DNA of 52,164 bases, from IMG/VR virus record IMGVR_UViG_3300040801_001975, positions 1 through 52,164 of that record; one strand, given 5' to 3'. Made by a program: the position numbers and the translations under genes. The stretch comes from a virus. A model generated the notes under the pieces. It saw only the letters and a list, made by a program, of their open reading frames with translations. It had not been told where the DNA came from and ran no database searches. This document shows positions 19,001 to 26,332 of this stretch, piece by piece; position 1 is the stretch's first letter; every line of letters begins with the position of its first letter.

Positions 19001-19769
19001 GACGGCGGCTGCTTCAAGAATTAATGGTCTTGGGCAGGTTGGGATTTTGCTAAATAGATTTGAAATAGACGACTTCGAGCTATTTACAAGTTCCGGGGTT
19101 ATTATGAACGCTGGCAGTATTACACAGGCTGTTTCTATTACTGCTGCAAATGCGCTTCTTTTCAACAAAGTCTCGTGTGCAAGTAACTTTATTTGCACCT
19201 CTGGGAACAATTCATTGCTATTCAATCTCGTGAATATGGGTATCTTACAGGCATCTTCTTCAACCATTTTAGCTGCTAATCTACAGGCTTCTCAATTAGC
19301 TGTAGCTAGTAATGGGGCTGTGAACCTCTCAGGAGGGTCCATCGGAGCGGCAATTAGTATCCCGAGTGCTGTAAGCTTCCTGTCCGTAGGAGCCAGCATT
19401 CCCGGTTTAACAGGCCAAGGAAACGCTCTTGTGGTAACTACAGGGTCTGTAGCTGAACCAGCTAACGCAGGGATTGTTATTCGTGGTTCTGGTAGTTCTG
19501 CCCAGGTGTATATTAAAACACCACAAACATCCGAGCTATTTGGGAATCTTAACACTGGGATTCTTAGACGAGCGACTAGTGGAAAAATCATTGATGATTC
19601 TACAGATATTACCCATTCTGCTTCTGGAGATATTTATCAGGATGCTGGTGGGGATATTATTAGAAATGCTGACGGGGATATTGTTGATATCGCTACAAAT
19701 CTGGATCGTCAAGGTAGTGGAACGATTACGGACACTGCTTCTGCAATTGTTCACGTTCCGCCAGTATAA
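16092..19769 (+). CDS. very long beta-helix protein with octad-repeat tail, needle/spike candidate
   Basis: A 1225-residue protein almost entirely of short alternating hydrophobic strands and Asn/Cys/Asp turns (e.g. VVFDGCIFN, VLLKDCKFN, VEFIGCEFF, VKFRDCSFD), the look of a right-handed parallel beta-helix. The last ~65 residues change to eight-residue units (SGDIYQDA, GGDIIRNA, DGDIVDIA, then looser TNLDRQGS, GTITDTAS) with a glycine near the start and a hydrophobic two places on, like the intertwined needle of T4 gp5 C-terminal domain. It ends HVPPV. The start overlaps the spike stop (TAATG). Its place directly after the lysozyme-less OB-fold spike suggests it is the needle or a spike-associated fibre. 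It could instead be a host-binding tailspike. Confidence 0.7.
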   Translation: MSKATIKGDIKTLYAYYRLSDFEMTNISLVDKTLNETVAFEGHMNWSFNRCIFDAPFSFGVEGDRLEGDLRGNPDEEPFPPYGSNGVVFDGCIFNTNFNIEDNCVVLLKDCKFNNSDPVIFKKNTRVEFIGCEFFGPVELDYFCEVKFRDCSFDGLEYAINAKNHCKLFLDETTATGISNYFLSVENDCHVDVSSQEAASYETSSNSVFKGKDHCTIRLYGLGTVKSDVGPTLSVDEDSKLEVREVELIQSSQGHAVSVTDNSEGYFKEIPKVESTQGDAFYANKSVLRFRSVEEITSVQKHAIEAFDSTVYGMDLGTLNSVQTSAIYGYFSSFNLAKGDVILSNTSEAISLNEESNSTIRDFARIEGTTTGIILTNSAQLFVQRITDAIQGVSDYGCSLVKGILRVADCPLIEGAKTAIKSSGDSRVQTKNVTLIEGKEEAGVHLEDTVYDIQTSTDIIGLETGCYLGNCRGVITDVDLILGDEANGFVIDSVSGPTEITRVKRIECQAQGARIITGDNGQVQINEVEEILSHFGNAVEIDVGENSSLDLYDVEKITSVEQAGIVGAVTGRFTLTKSEHISSQNNQIVVITGDGINSFVRFSDIALCSTVDSPESPFFVSTVSTIELERIAEIKTITTEASVVELQGIGVDYGSIKVLNCAKVSAEECSNVVFTHNALLTDIVGTDEECQILGKTVKFAGLSAKDTNLYVSNYDKISVEEEGHAIDLEVLNARGVEMRVYAIREIIGAADGIHYEGSGTLKLTELPKIEGGSNDTNVVYLFGTPFTTVEMHSIATVTGKGKFVAKNTVGKFYGCVINAPVTQEGSRLEFYNTPVTLNGADNNFTADSTSSVYFFNSAVAGGRLDVAGTVTGDVSSFPQGKIAGAALLNSCAITDYWEINGAIIANSVETSNILNITGGIGTAALLNGYKATGSEGVEIGDFCGVILNSAEFADGAIAVNNTAALIANSLTAAASRINGLGQVGILLNRFEIDDFELFTSSGVIMNAGSITQAVSITAANALLFNKVSCASNFICTSGNNSLLFNLVNMGILQASSSTILAANLQASQLAVASNGAVNLSGGSIGAAISIPSAVSFLSVGASIPGLTGQGNALVVTTGSVAEPANAGIVIRGSGSSAQVYIKTPQTSELFGNLNTGILRRATSGKIIDDSTDITHSASGDIYQDAGGDIIRNADGDIVDIATNLDRQGSGTITDTASAIVHVPPV

Positions 19770-19778
19770 GAGTGACTT

Positions 19779-20447
19779 ATGTACGAGTATAGAATGCAAT
19801 TACCAAATTTGAACATCGGGATGTACTCTCCCCGGTTTGCTCGTCCTCGGCAACTTGAACGGGTTAACGAGCTTACTGTAGATACTAGCCCACTTTCTAG
19901 GCCAGAGGGGCTTTATGTCCCCCAAAGTCCTAACCAGATTGCTGGGGCTGTATGGGTGTCTGCTGTTTTGAACACGTACCATATAAAGAATGCTGCCATC
20001 GAGTTTTTAACTCAAAATGAACAGGATTTTTTTACATATGAAAGATCCCCTAAGGATCTCTACTCCACTGTAGAGATTTTCAACAGAAAAGCAGCTCCGT
20101 ATAGTTGGAGTTACTCGTTGACTAGAGTTAACTCTTGGGTAGATTTGTTACTCGCTCTTGTTGAGGGGTGTACTGTTATGGTTGGCGGGTCTGTGTATGA
20201 AAGTTTTTATAAGGCCGAAATCAGCGGTATCGTCCCTATGCCAAAGCCTGGAGAGGCTTTATTAGGTGGTCAAATTATTAACATGATCTCATTTGACCAG
20301 AAGGAAGATACGGGCCAAGCGATAGGAAATATGGGCAGAGACGTTGGGAGAAGAGGGCTTTTTACTTATCGAGGATCGTATTTACGCAATTTGCAGATTT
20401 GTGGAGACTTTTTTGTGTTAGTGCCGAGGTATGAACATGCCAATTGA
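19779..20447 (+). CDS. catalytically degenerate papain-like (C1) fold protein in the baseplate block
   Basis: A 222-residue protein. The C-terminal half lines up with phage papain-like C1 peptidases: LALVEGCTVMVGGSVYESF, GIVPMPKPGEALLGGQ, then SFDQ, GNMGRDVGRRGLFTY and YLRN. In active members these read 'laegyPVvfGi.vYesF', 'GivPmPkpgE.llGGHa', 'GYdd', 'NSWG..WG..GyF' and 'Yl'. Here the catalytic His is Gln165, and the Cys region (SPNQIAGAVWVSAV, residues 50-63) has no Cys; only the Asn (N184) remains. I infer a structural protein built on a dead protease fold. It overlaps the gp25 gene by 17 bp. No strong ribosome site; ATG 19794 is an alternative start. Confidence 0.6.
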   Translation: MYEYRMQLPNLNIGMYSPRFARPRQLERVNELTVDTSPLSRPEGLYVPQSPNQIAGAVWVSAVLNTYHIKNAAIEFLTQNEQDFFTYERSPKDLYSTVEIFNRKAAPYSWSYSLTRVNSWVDLLLALVEGCTVMVGGSVYESFYKAEISGIVPMPKPGEALLGGQIINMISFDQKEDTGQAIGNMGRDVGRRGLFTYRGSYLRNLQICGDFFVLVPRYEHAN

Positions 20448-20964
20448 TGCTATAACCCGCCAAAAGTTGATCGTCCAACAGACGGTTGCAACTAATTTGT
20501 TAGAGATTATTGGTAATGGTATTGACTTTCCATTCCGTTATACGGTAGACCAAAAAATTGGCACAATTCAAGAGTCTAACGCAGGAGAGCGGATTAAAGA
20601 TTCTATCCATTTGATTCTGGCTACAAGAATAGGTGAACGTCCATTTAACCCTGAATATGGAAGCCGGTTGCCCGAGCTTGTTTTTGAGCCTATGGATGAC
20701 GCGCTTAAAGAACTTTTACGTTACTATACTGTAGATGCTTTATCTCGTTGGGAAAAAAGGATCGAAATTCAACAAGTAAATTTGGAGGACCACTTTAGCG
20801 GTGATCCAAACACAATTGGTATTTCAATCTATTACACTATTCGTAATTCGCATATACGGGGCAGTTATGTTTACCCCTTCACTCTTGGGGGTATGAACAC
20901 GGAGAATCAGTATACAGGTTCTGAGTCTGGCCGAATGCTCTCTAAAGCAGAGGTAAGGACATAG
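20431..20964 (+). CDS. baseplate wedge protein gp25/gpW-like
   Basis: A 177-residue member of the GPW/gp25 family, the wedge protein that helps trigger sheath contraction. GIDFPFRYTVDQKIGTI then ERIKDSIHLILATRIGERPF and NPEYGSRLPELVFEPMDD are the family hallmarks (a '...i...i...l.T..GeR...p.fGs.l..l.f...d' core). The start overlaps the preceding gene; ATG 20437 is possible as well. It ends 3 bp before the gp6-like gene, the usual gp25-gp6 pair. Confidence 0.9.
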   Translation: MNMPIDAITRQKLIVQQTVATNLLEIIGNGIDFPFRYTVDQKIGTIQESNAGERIKDSIHLILATRIGERPFNPEYGSRLPELVFEPMDDALKELLRYYTVDALSRWEKRIEIQQVNLEDHFSGDPNTIGISIYYTIRNSHIRGSYVYPFTLGGMNTENQYTGSESGRMLSKAEVRT

Positions 20965-20967
20965 ATT

Positions 20968-22521
20968 ATGGCGATTGTTAAGTATAAAACAGACTATTTC
21001 CTGAAGGATTATGCGACTATTCGTGAAGAGATGATTGAACGGTTGCCTATTATTTCTGAAGGAAAACTTACAGATTTAAACGAGTCCTCTATTTCGGTCA
21101 CTCTTGTAGAAGTTTTTGCTGCTATTGCGGATATGCTTGGTTTCTATTTAGACTCGAATGCTTTAGAAGCTTTTCTCCCAACCGTAAGGCAACCTGAAAA
21201 TGTGTATCGACTTGTGGAGCTTATTGGTTACCGTATCAGAGAAGTTACTTCTGCCCAGGCAAGGGTTCAGTTCACTTTAGGGCAGGCTTTGAGTGAAGAG
21301 GTTTTTATCCCACAAGGGACTGAAATTGGGACAGTAGTTAGCGGTGGTCTTGCAAATTCTACTGTTTTTAGAACAATTGAAAAAACTACTATTCCCATAG
21401 GTGACACCCAAAGTGAATTAGTTAGGGCTATTCAAGGAGTTCCTGCGATTGAATATTTTGTAGGTGAGGGTACTTCGGGGCAGTATAGTGAACTTAGTCA
21501 GACAAGTATAGATATTAGTACGATAGTTGTTCGTTCTGGGGATGTTTTATGGGAACAACAAGATAGTTTTTTATATAGCGAGTCTGAAGATAGACATTAT
21601 GTAGTTAAAGTTGATTACCTTGGAATTGTTCGTGTCTATTATGGTGATGGTAAATATGGTCAAGTGCCTAGAGTAGGCGAACAGCTTACAATTGAATATT
21701 TGATATCTTCTGGTGCAGCAGGGAATGTTGGGGCGAATTCTCTTCGAGTAATTTCATCAAATATTAAAACTGTAGATACTAATACTATTATTTCTAATAT
21801 TAGCGTAAATAACCCTGATGCGGCTGCTGGTGGGAGTAGTAAGCAGTCTCTTGAACAGGTAAAAACCAACGCTCCCGGTTCTCTTTCTGCCTTGTACAGA
21901 CCACTTACGAAGTATGATTACAACGCCCTTATTGCTCGCCTCGGAGGAATTGCTCATGTCAACGTTTGGGGAGAGCAAGAAGAAAACCCTCCCTCTTACG
22001 AAAATATGAATTGGGCGAATATTTGTCTTGTTCCAACTGGGGGAGGTCTTCCTTCACAGAATCTCATGGAACAGGTTAAAAATTATCTTCTAGAGTATCA
22101 ACCTATTACGGTTAGGGTTCGGTTTATAGACCCCGAGTACATTTATATTAATGTCCCTATTGATATTTATGTCCTCCCAGGGTATTCACAGTCTGATGAA
22201 AGAATCTGGGTAGTGGATGAAGTCCGTACATTTTTTGAACTAGGAAATGTTCGATTCGGACAGGATCTTAGAACGTCTACTTTTTACAAAATAGCGATGA
22301 CTTCAGATCGAATTAGTTATGCTTTTGTTGGAGACCTTGGTACTTATGACACTGATAGTGGGATCGTCACTCCTGTAGGCCAAGAAATCATCCTTCAAAA
22401 ATGGCAGATTCCTGTCTTGTACAACGCTACAGTAAGAACGTTTGAAGCTAGCGAGCTTCCAATCCCAGACCTATATCCTGATGAAGATGTAGATAATGTT
22501 ATCTGGGACACTGATGGTTAA
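20968..22521 (+). CDS. baseplate wedge protein gp6/J-like
   Basis: A 517-residue baseplate J / gp6-like protein. The N-terminal helix region (YATIREEMIERLPIISEG, then SVTLVEVFAAIADMLGFYLD and LVELIGYRIREVTSAQA) is diagnostic for the family. The middle is a beta domain (VYYGDGKYGQVPRVGEQLTI, GAAGNVGANSLRVI), and the C-terminal part carries the usual PVRV-type sandwich. In T4, gp6 dimers join wedges into the ring around the hub. It follows gp25 by 3 bp. Confidence 0.9.
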   Translation: MAIVKYKTDYFLKDYATIREEMIERLPIISEGKLTDLNESSISVTLVEVFAAIADMLGFYLDSNALEAFLPTVRQPENVYRLVELIGYRIREVTSAQARVQFTLGQALSEEVFIPQGTEIGTVVSGGLANSTVFRTIEKTTIPIGDTQSELVRAIQGVPAIEYFVGEGTSGQYSELSQTSIDISTIVVRSGDVLWEQQDSFLYSESEDRHYVVKVDYLGIVRVYYGDGKYGQVPRVGEQLTIEYLISSGAAGNVGANSLRVISSNIKTVDTNTIISNISVNNPDAAAGGSSKQSLEQVKTNAPGSLSALYRPLTKYDYNALIARLGGIAHVNVWGEQEENPPSYENMNWANICLVPTGGGLPSQNLMEQVKNYLLEYQPITVRVRFIDPEYIYINVPIDIYVLPGYSQSDERIWVVDEVRTFFELGNVRFGQDLRTSTFYKIAMTSDRISYAFVGDLGTYDTDSGIVTPVGQEIILQKWQIPVLYNATVRTFEASELPIPDLYPDEDVDNVIWDTDG

Positions 22522-22531
22522 GGAGTAAATA

Positions 22532-23782
22532 ATGGCTTTCCCTGTTATTGGTTCAACTACGGTTTGGGAAAATTGGAACAACTTTGGTGCCGGAGCCTGG
22601 AATATGTGGTTCATGGCTCCATATGGTTCATGGTGTTACTCTGCTTTTGTGAAATCGGATGTAACGTATTTCAAAAAGATTAACATCGGAACTAGTGATG
22701 CCAACTATGAGATCTCAGATTGGGATTTTGGGATTGTAACCCCTTCCCCGGCTGATGTGTTTTCAGCCGAACAGGATGACGGTTTCCCAAATGGTTCTAT
22801 GGGTCTTGGTTGTATTCGTGGGGCTACTCCAAAGCTATACCTCGGGGGTAGAGTATCTACTGTTCCTACTATTGCAGACGCCATAATCCATCGGTTTCTT
22901 GTAGACGATGGGTTTATCCAAGAAGATCTTAACAGCCTAACTCCCATGCTGGGAGGCGTGGTTCTTTCTGTTAACCAGCTTTGTGGTATTGAAGTTGACC
23001 AAGGAAACGCTGTTTATCTCATTACGAACAACAACAGCGGATCACTGTTTACTCTAATGCGCTATGATTATGCTTATTTTGATGGTGGGGCTCATAATCC
23101 TACACATTTTGTAAATATGACTCCGCAATTTCTTGAAAATACTACAGCTTCTAAAATTAGGGGGATTGGTCGTTCTAGTGACGGGCATATCCTTGTGTTT
23201 GCTAACACAGGACTTACAACTACTGAAACCAGGGTATTTAAGTTTGATAAAGATAACCTAGACTATTTAGGACAGACAATCTGGTCCCCAAATATATCTA
23301 CTGCTACCTGGGCGTATATGATACAGCACGCAGATGTTTTCCTCCATTTTCAGGGTTTGGACAAAACCAGTTTGTATGATTGGAAGACGGCGGTTTACTA
23401 CGACCGTGCTACAGGAATCCCGGATGAAAATAAGAGTAACTTTATCATCGAAGATAACCTTACTACTTTTGGATCAGATACGGCAATAGAATTGATGTAT
23501 GAAGCTCGGGATGCTTTTAATATTCGTGTTCCAGGAGCCAACACAAAGTTTGTAATTGATGGTGAAGACCCTGAGGCTGAAAATACTTGGACAGATCGTG
23601 TAGGAGGCATTCAGGCAACCCCTGGTGCTACTTTCTTTGACGGTAATGGGATTCCATTAGCTATCCAAACAATCGTTCCTACAGATGTTCTAGGTGTTGC
23701 TAAAGCTTATTATAAACCGATGCGCTCAGGTACTGGTACAGCCCGAGACGCTATTAACGTATTCTGCCCTTCGGATAACTAA
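22532..23782 (+). CDS. unknown aromatic-rich tail protein
   Basis: A 416-residue protein with no recognised family. The N terminus is unusually rich in Trp and aromatic residues (VWENWNNFGAGAWNMWFMAP). The middle has repeated strand-turn-strand patterns (AVYLITNNNSGSLFTLMRYD, HILVFANTGLTTTETRVFKF) that could be blades of a beta-propeller, though no repeat is clean. It starts after AAGGAG, and its TAA overlaps the next ATG (TAATG). Position between gp6-like and tail-protein-I-like genes suggests a peripheral baseplate part. Confidence 0.6.
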   Translation: MAFPVIGSTTVWENWNNFGAGAWNMWFMAPYGSWCYSAFVKSDVTYFKKINIGTSDANYEISDWDFGIVTPSPADVFSAEQDDGFPNGSMGLGCIRGATPKLYLGGRVSTVPTIADAIIHRFLVDDGFIQEDLNSLTPMLGGVVLSVNQLCGIEVDQGNAVYLITNNNSGSLFTLMRYDYAYFDGGAHNPTHFVNMTPQFLENTTASKIRGIGRSSDGHILVFANTGLTTTETRVFKFDKDNLDYLGQTIWSPNISTATWAYMIQHADVFLHFQGLDKTSLYDWKTAVYYDRATGIPDENKSNFIIEDNLTTFGSDTAIELMYEARDAFNIRVPGANTKFVIDGEDPEAENTWTDRVGGIQATPGATFFDGNGIPLAIQTIVPTDVLGVAKAYYKPMRSGTGTARDAINVFCPSDN

Positions 23783-26331
23783 TGGCTTTTTGGTGGGAAC
23801 CTCTTCCAGGCATTAAATTCTACGTAGATGAAAACTACGTGGATGAGAATGATGTCAGTTATGGTCTGCTGTATGCAGAAGAGGGGAAACCTTTATACAA
23901 TGCGAACTACAGCATTGGTCCTGTTTATGCTAAAGAGGTTGCTTCTGCTCGTGGTGTGATAAACATCATTGATGACCAGATCACCCTTCAGAATACAGTG
24001 TACCTGTACCCCCCAATGTTCCTGCAAGGGAACGTCTCTCTTATTCGACCATATGAGGTTGCCCAAGATCAGGGGTACATCTGGATTGAGTTAATCACTC
24101 AGACATATTTCCAAAATACTCTTCACCAGTACATTCCTTCTGAGTACTGGAGATTGGACGCCCTTCCAACTACTGAGGGTGGTGGTGGGGGAGCTTTAGA
24201 CGAGTTCACACAGGTTTTTGCAATAACTTTGGATGAAATTAAGCAAGCAGTTGATGACTTTACTAAGATCTTCGACATTGAGCATTGTCCACCAAATTAT
24301 CTTCCGATTATTGCTAAGATGATTAACTACCCGTTAGAAGCTACAGATACAACGGCGGAACAAAGAAGACAGCTTCGTTCAGCTATTGACTGGTATAAGT
24401 CAAAGGGTAGTCGTAGAGCGTTTAGAGCTATCTTGTATGCCTTTGGTTTTTATACGGAAATGGTTCCTTTATGGACAGAGCATACAGAAGAATCCAGCAT
24501 CCCTGATGAGGATGGAGAACCTCAAACAAATCTATACGAAAGATTTTATGAAACCATTCCAGGAATCGCTAGAGGGAATGACCCCCCAAATGATTACCCG
24601 TTGTTAGTAGAAAATGGGGGGACGTGGTTCCGTAGCCCACACTATGGGATTAAGCTTCTAGGTATCGTTCAAGATAGACACGTAACGATTAACTGGGGAA
24701 TGCTAACTCCAGGAGAAGTGCCGTTAAAAGATGAAGTTGTGTCTACAGAACCTAACGGAATTCTGGACACATTTTCTGGACAACTAGACTATCTGCCGGT
24801 TATTCCAGGTTCCGTAACCATGGATACGTATGTTGTTGGACTACCTGTTGTTATTACTGACGACGGTGCCGGGGTATTAACTGGGGTGGATATCTATGGT
24901 GACCCAATCACGGGGACAATTGACTATGTAACGGGAGAATGGACACTCTCGTTCACCACTGCTCCTACAACTAGTACCATAATCTGTGACTATACCTATG
25001 ATTTCATGGAGTATGTAGACGAAGTTGGGTATCATAGAGCATGGTACAACCGGGTAGACCAGTTGACTTCGGCGGGAGCATTACTCCAGTATTACTTCCC
25101 TATTGAAGCATTCAATTACCTATATCGAAGGATAGAGTTCCTTCGTCCGGTATTCGTGGTGTTGGAATGGCTCTCTTTGGCAATTGAAATGCAGGAACAT
25201 TATGATGTCCCTGAAGGGTCCAACCCTGTTTTGATTGTTAACCCTGTCCGAAAAGATAAGGGATGGTATCTAGGATACTGCGACCAAGACGATATTACCT
25301 ACACTCGGTTAGATCCACGTCTTTTAGGGGAGAGTATGCTTACTTTGGACTCTCCTCTTACCTTCCCTGTGCCGGGGATGACCTATATTACCGATGAAAT
25401 CGTAGGGACATATGACCCGGTTAGTGAAACGATCTCGACGGCCCCAGATGGAATTGAGCTTAACTTCTCTGGTCAGCTTGACTACCCGGTATTCGCAGGA
25501 GCGATAGAGATGACGGCCACTGTAGGTGGCTCCCCAGAAACAATCGTTGATGATGGTGTGGGTAATCTATCTGGAACAGGGATTACCGGCACAATCCAAT
25601 ACAACACCGGGGAGTGGACATTAGTCTTCACAATAGCACCGACAGGGACTATTGAAGGTGTTTACCGTAGAACTCTTGTAGAAGGAGAACTTCTAAACTC
25701 TTGGATTTTCCCGAATGGAGTGACGCTAACTTTTATTATTGGCGGGTCACCGTATGACCTTACGGATGATGGTGAGGGTGTTTTAAACCGCAATAACCAA
25801 GAAGTTACAGGGCTTATTGACTACCTTACTGGGAAGTGGACTGTAACTTTTGATGCAACTCTAATCCCTGATGATGGGTCATTCATTGTTGTAGACTACT
25901 TTTTTGCAGATGACATCCCACCAACAGACCGTTCTGGGGCACTTCCTAGAGGCTCTACAGAGCTTCCTTTCCCCCACCTACGTGATCCCCAAGAGGGGTA
26001 TTGTCACCCACCAGAAGATCTTCTAGTGACGGTTGGGGCTATTCTTCCCGATCCGTACCAATTACCCCTAACTCGGGATGGTTTAAATCTCTACCCACCA
26101 GCGGGTCCAGTGCCTTATATTGACCATGCAGATTTCCCTTCCCGTGGGTTTACTGACTTATTAGGAAACCCAAGACATGCAAACACATTTACCCGAGAAT
26201 TTGGGTATTCGGATCGCCCGCTATCTTTATTGAGAGTAGAGGTTAATCCGGTTCCTGCCGCAGAAAACTGGGAAAACCAAAGCGAACCGTGGGAAACCTG
26301 GATTGGTCCATGGGAGAACATAGGAGATTAG
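23782..26331 (+). CDS. tail protein I-like baseplate/fibre-connector protein with three added beta modules
   Basis: An 849-residue protein. Residues about 140-225 carry the tail-protein-I pattern: helices (DEFTQVFAITLDEIKQAVDD), CPPNYLPIIAKMINYPL, RRQLRSAIDWYKSKGSRRAF and AILYAFGFY, as in P2 gpI, which links baseplate to fibres. Three copies of the window's recurring beta module follow, at about 322-406, 553-629 and 636-709 (each with DDGxGxL, a G-T-I-x-Y-x-T-G-x-W-T-L core and a final D-Y or V-Y). These probably project outward. The remainder is unassigned. TAATG overlap at the start; the next gene begins 1 bp after the stop. Confidence 0.75.
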   Translation: MAFWWEPLPGIKFYVDENYVDENDVSYGLLYAEEGKPLYNANYSIGPVYAKEVASARGVINIIDDQITLQNTVYLYPPMFLQGNVSLIRPYEVAQDQGYIWIELITQTYFQNTLHQYIPSEYWRLDALPTTEGGGGGALDEFTQVFAITLDEIKQAVDDFTKIFDIEHCPPNYLPIIAKMINYPLEATDTTAEQRRQLRSAIDWYKSKGSRRAFRAILYAFGFYTEMVPLWTEHTEESSIPDEDGEPQTNLYERFYETIPGIARGNDPPNDYPLLVENGGTWFRSPHYGIKLLGIVQDRHVTINWGMLTPGEVPLKDEVVSTEPNGILDTFSGQLDYLPVIPGSVTMDTYVVGLPVVITDDGAGVLTGVDIYGDPITGTIDYVTGEWTLSFTTAPTTSTIICDYTYDFMEYVDEVGYHRAWYNRVDQLTSAGALLQYYFPIEAFNYLYRRIEFLRPVFVVLEWLSLAIEMQEHYDVPEGSNPVLIVNPVRKDKGWYLGYCDQDDITYTRLDPRLLGESMLTLDSPLTFPVPGMTYITDEIVGTYDPVSETISTAPDGIELNFSGQLDYPVFAGAIEMTATVGGSPETIVDDGVGNLSGTGITGTIQYNTGEWTLVFTIAPTGTIEGVYRRTLVEGELLNSWIFPNGVTLTFIIGGSPYDLTDDGEGVLNRNNQEVTGLIDYLTGKWTVTFDATLIPDDGSFIVVDYFFADDIPPTDRSGALPRGSTELPFPHLRDPQEGYCHPPEDLLVTVGAILPDPYQLPLTRDGLNLYPPAGPVPYIDHADFPSRGFTDLLGNPRHANTFTREFGYSDRPLSLLRVEVNPVPAAENWENQSEPWETWIGPWENIGD

Positions 26332-26332
26332 T

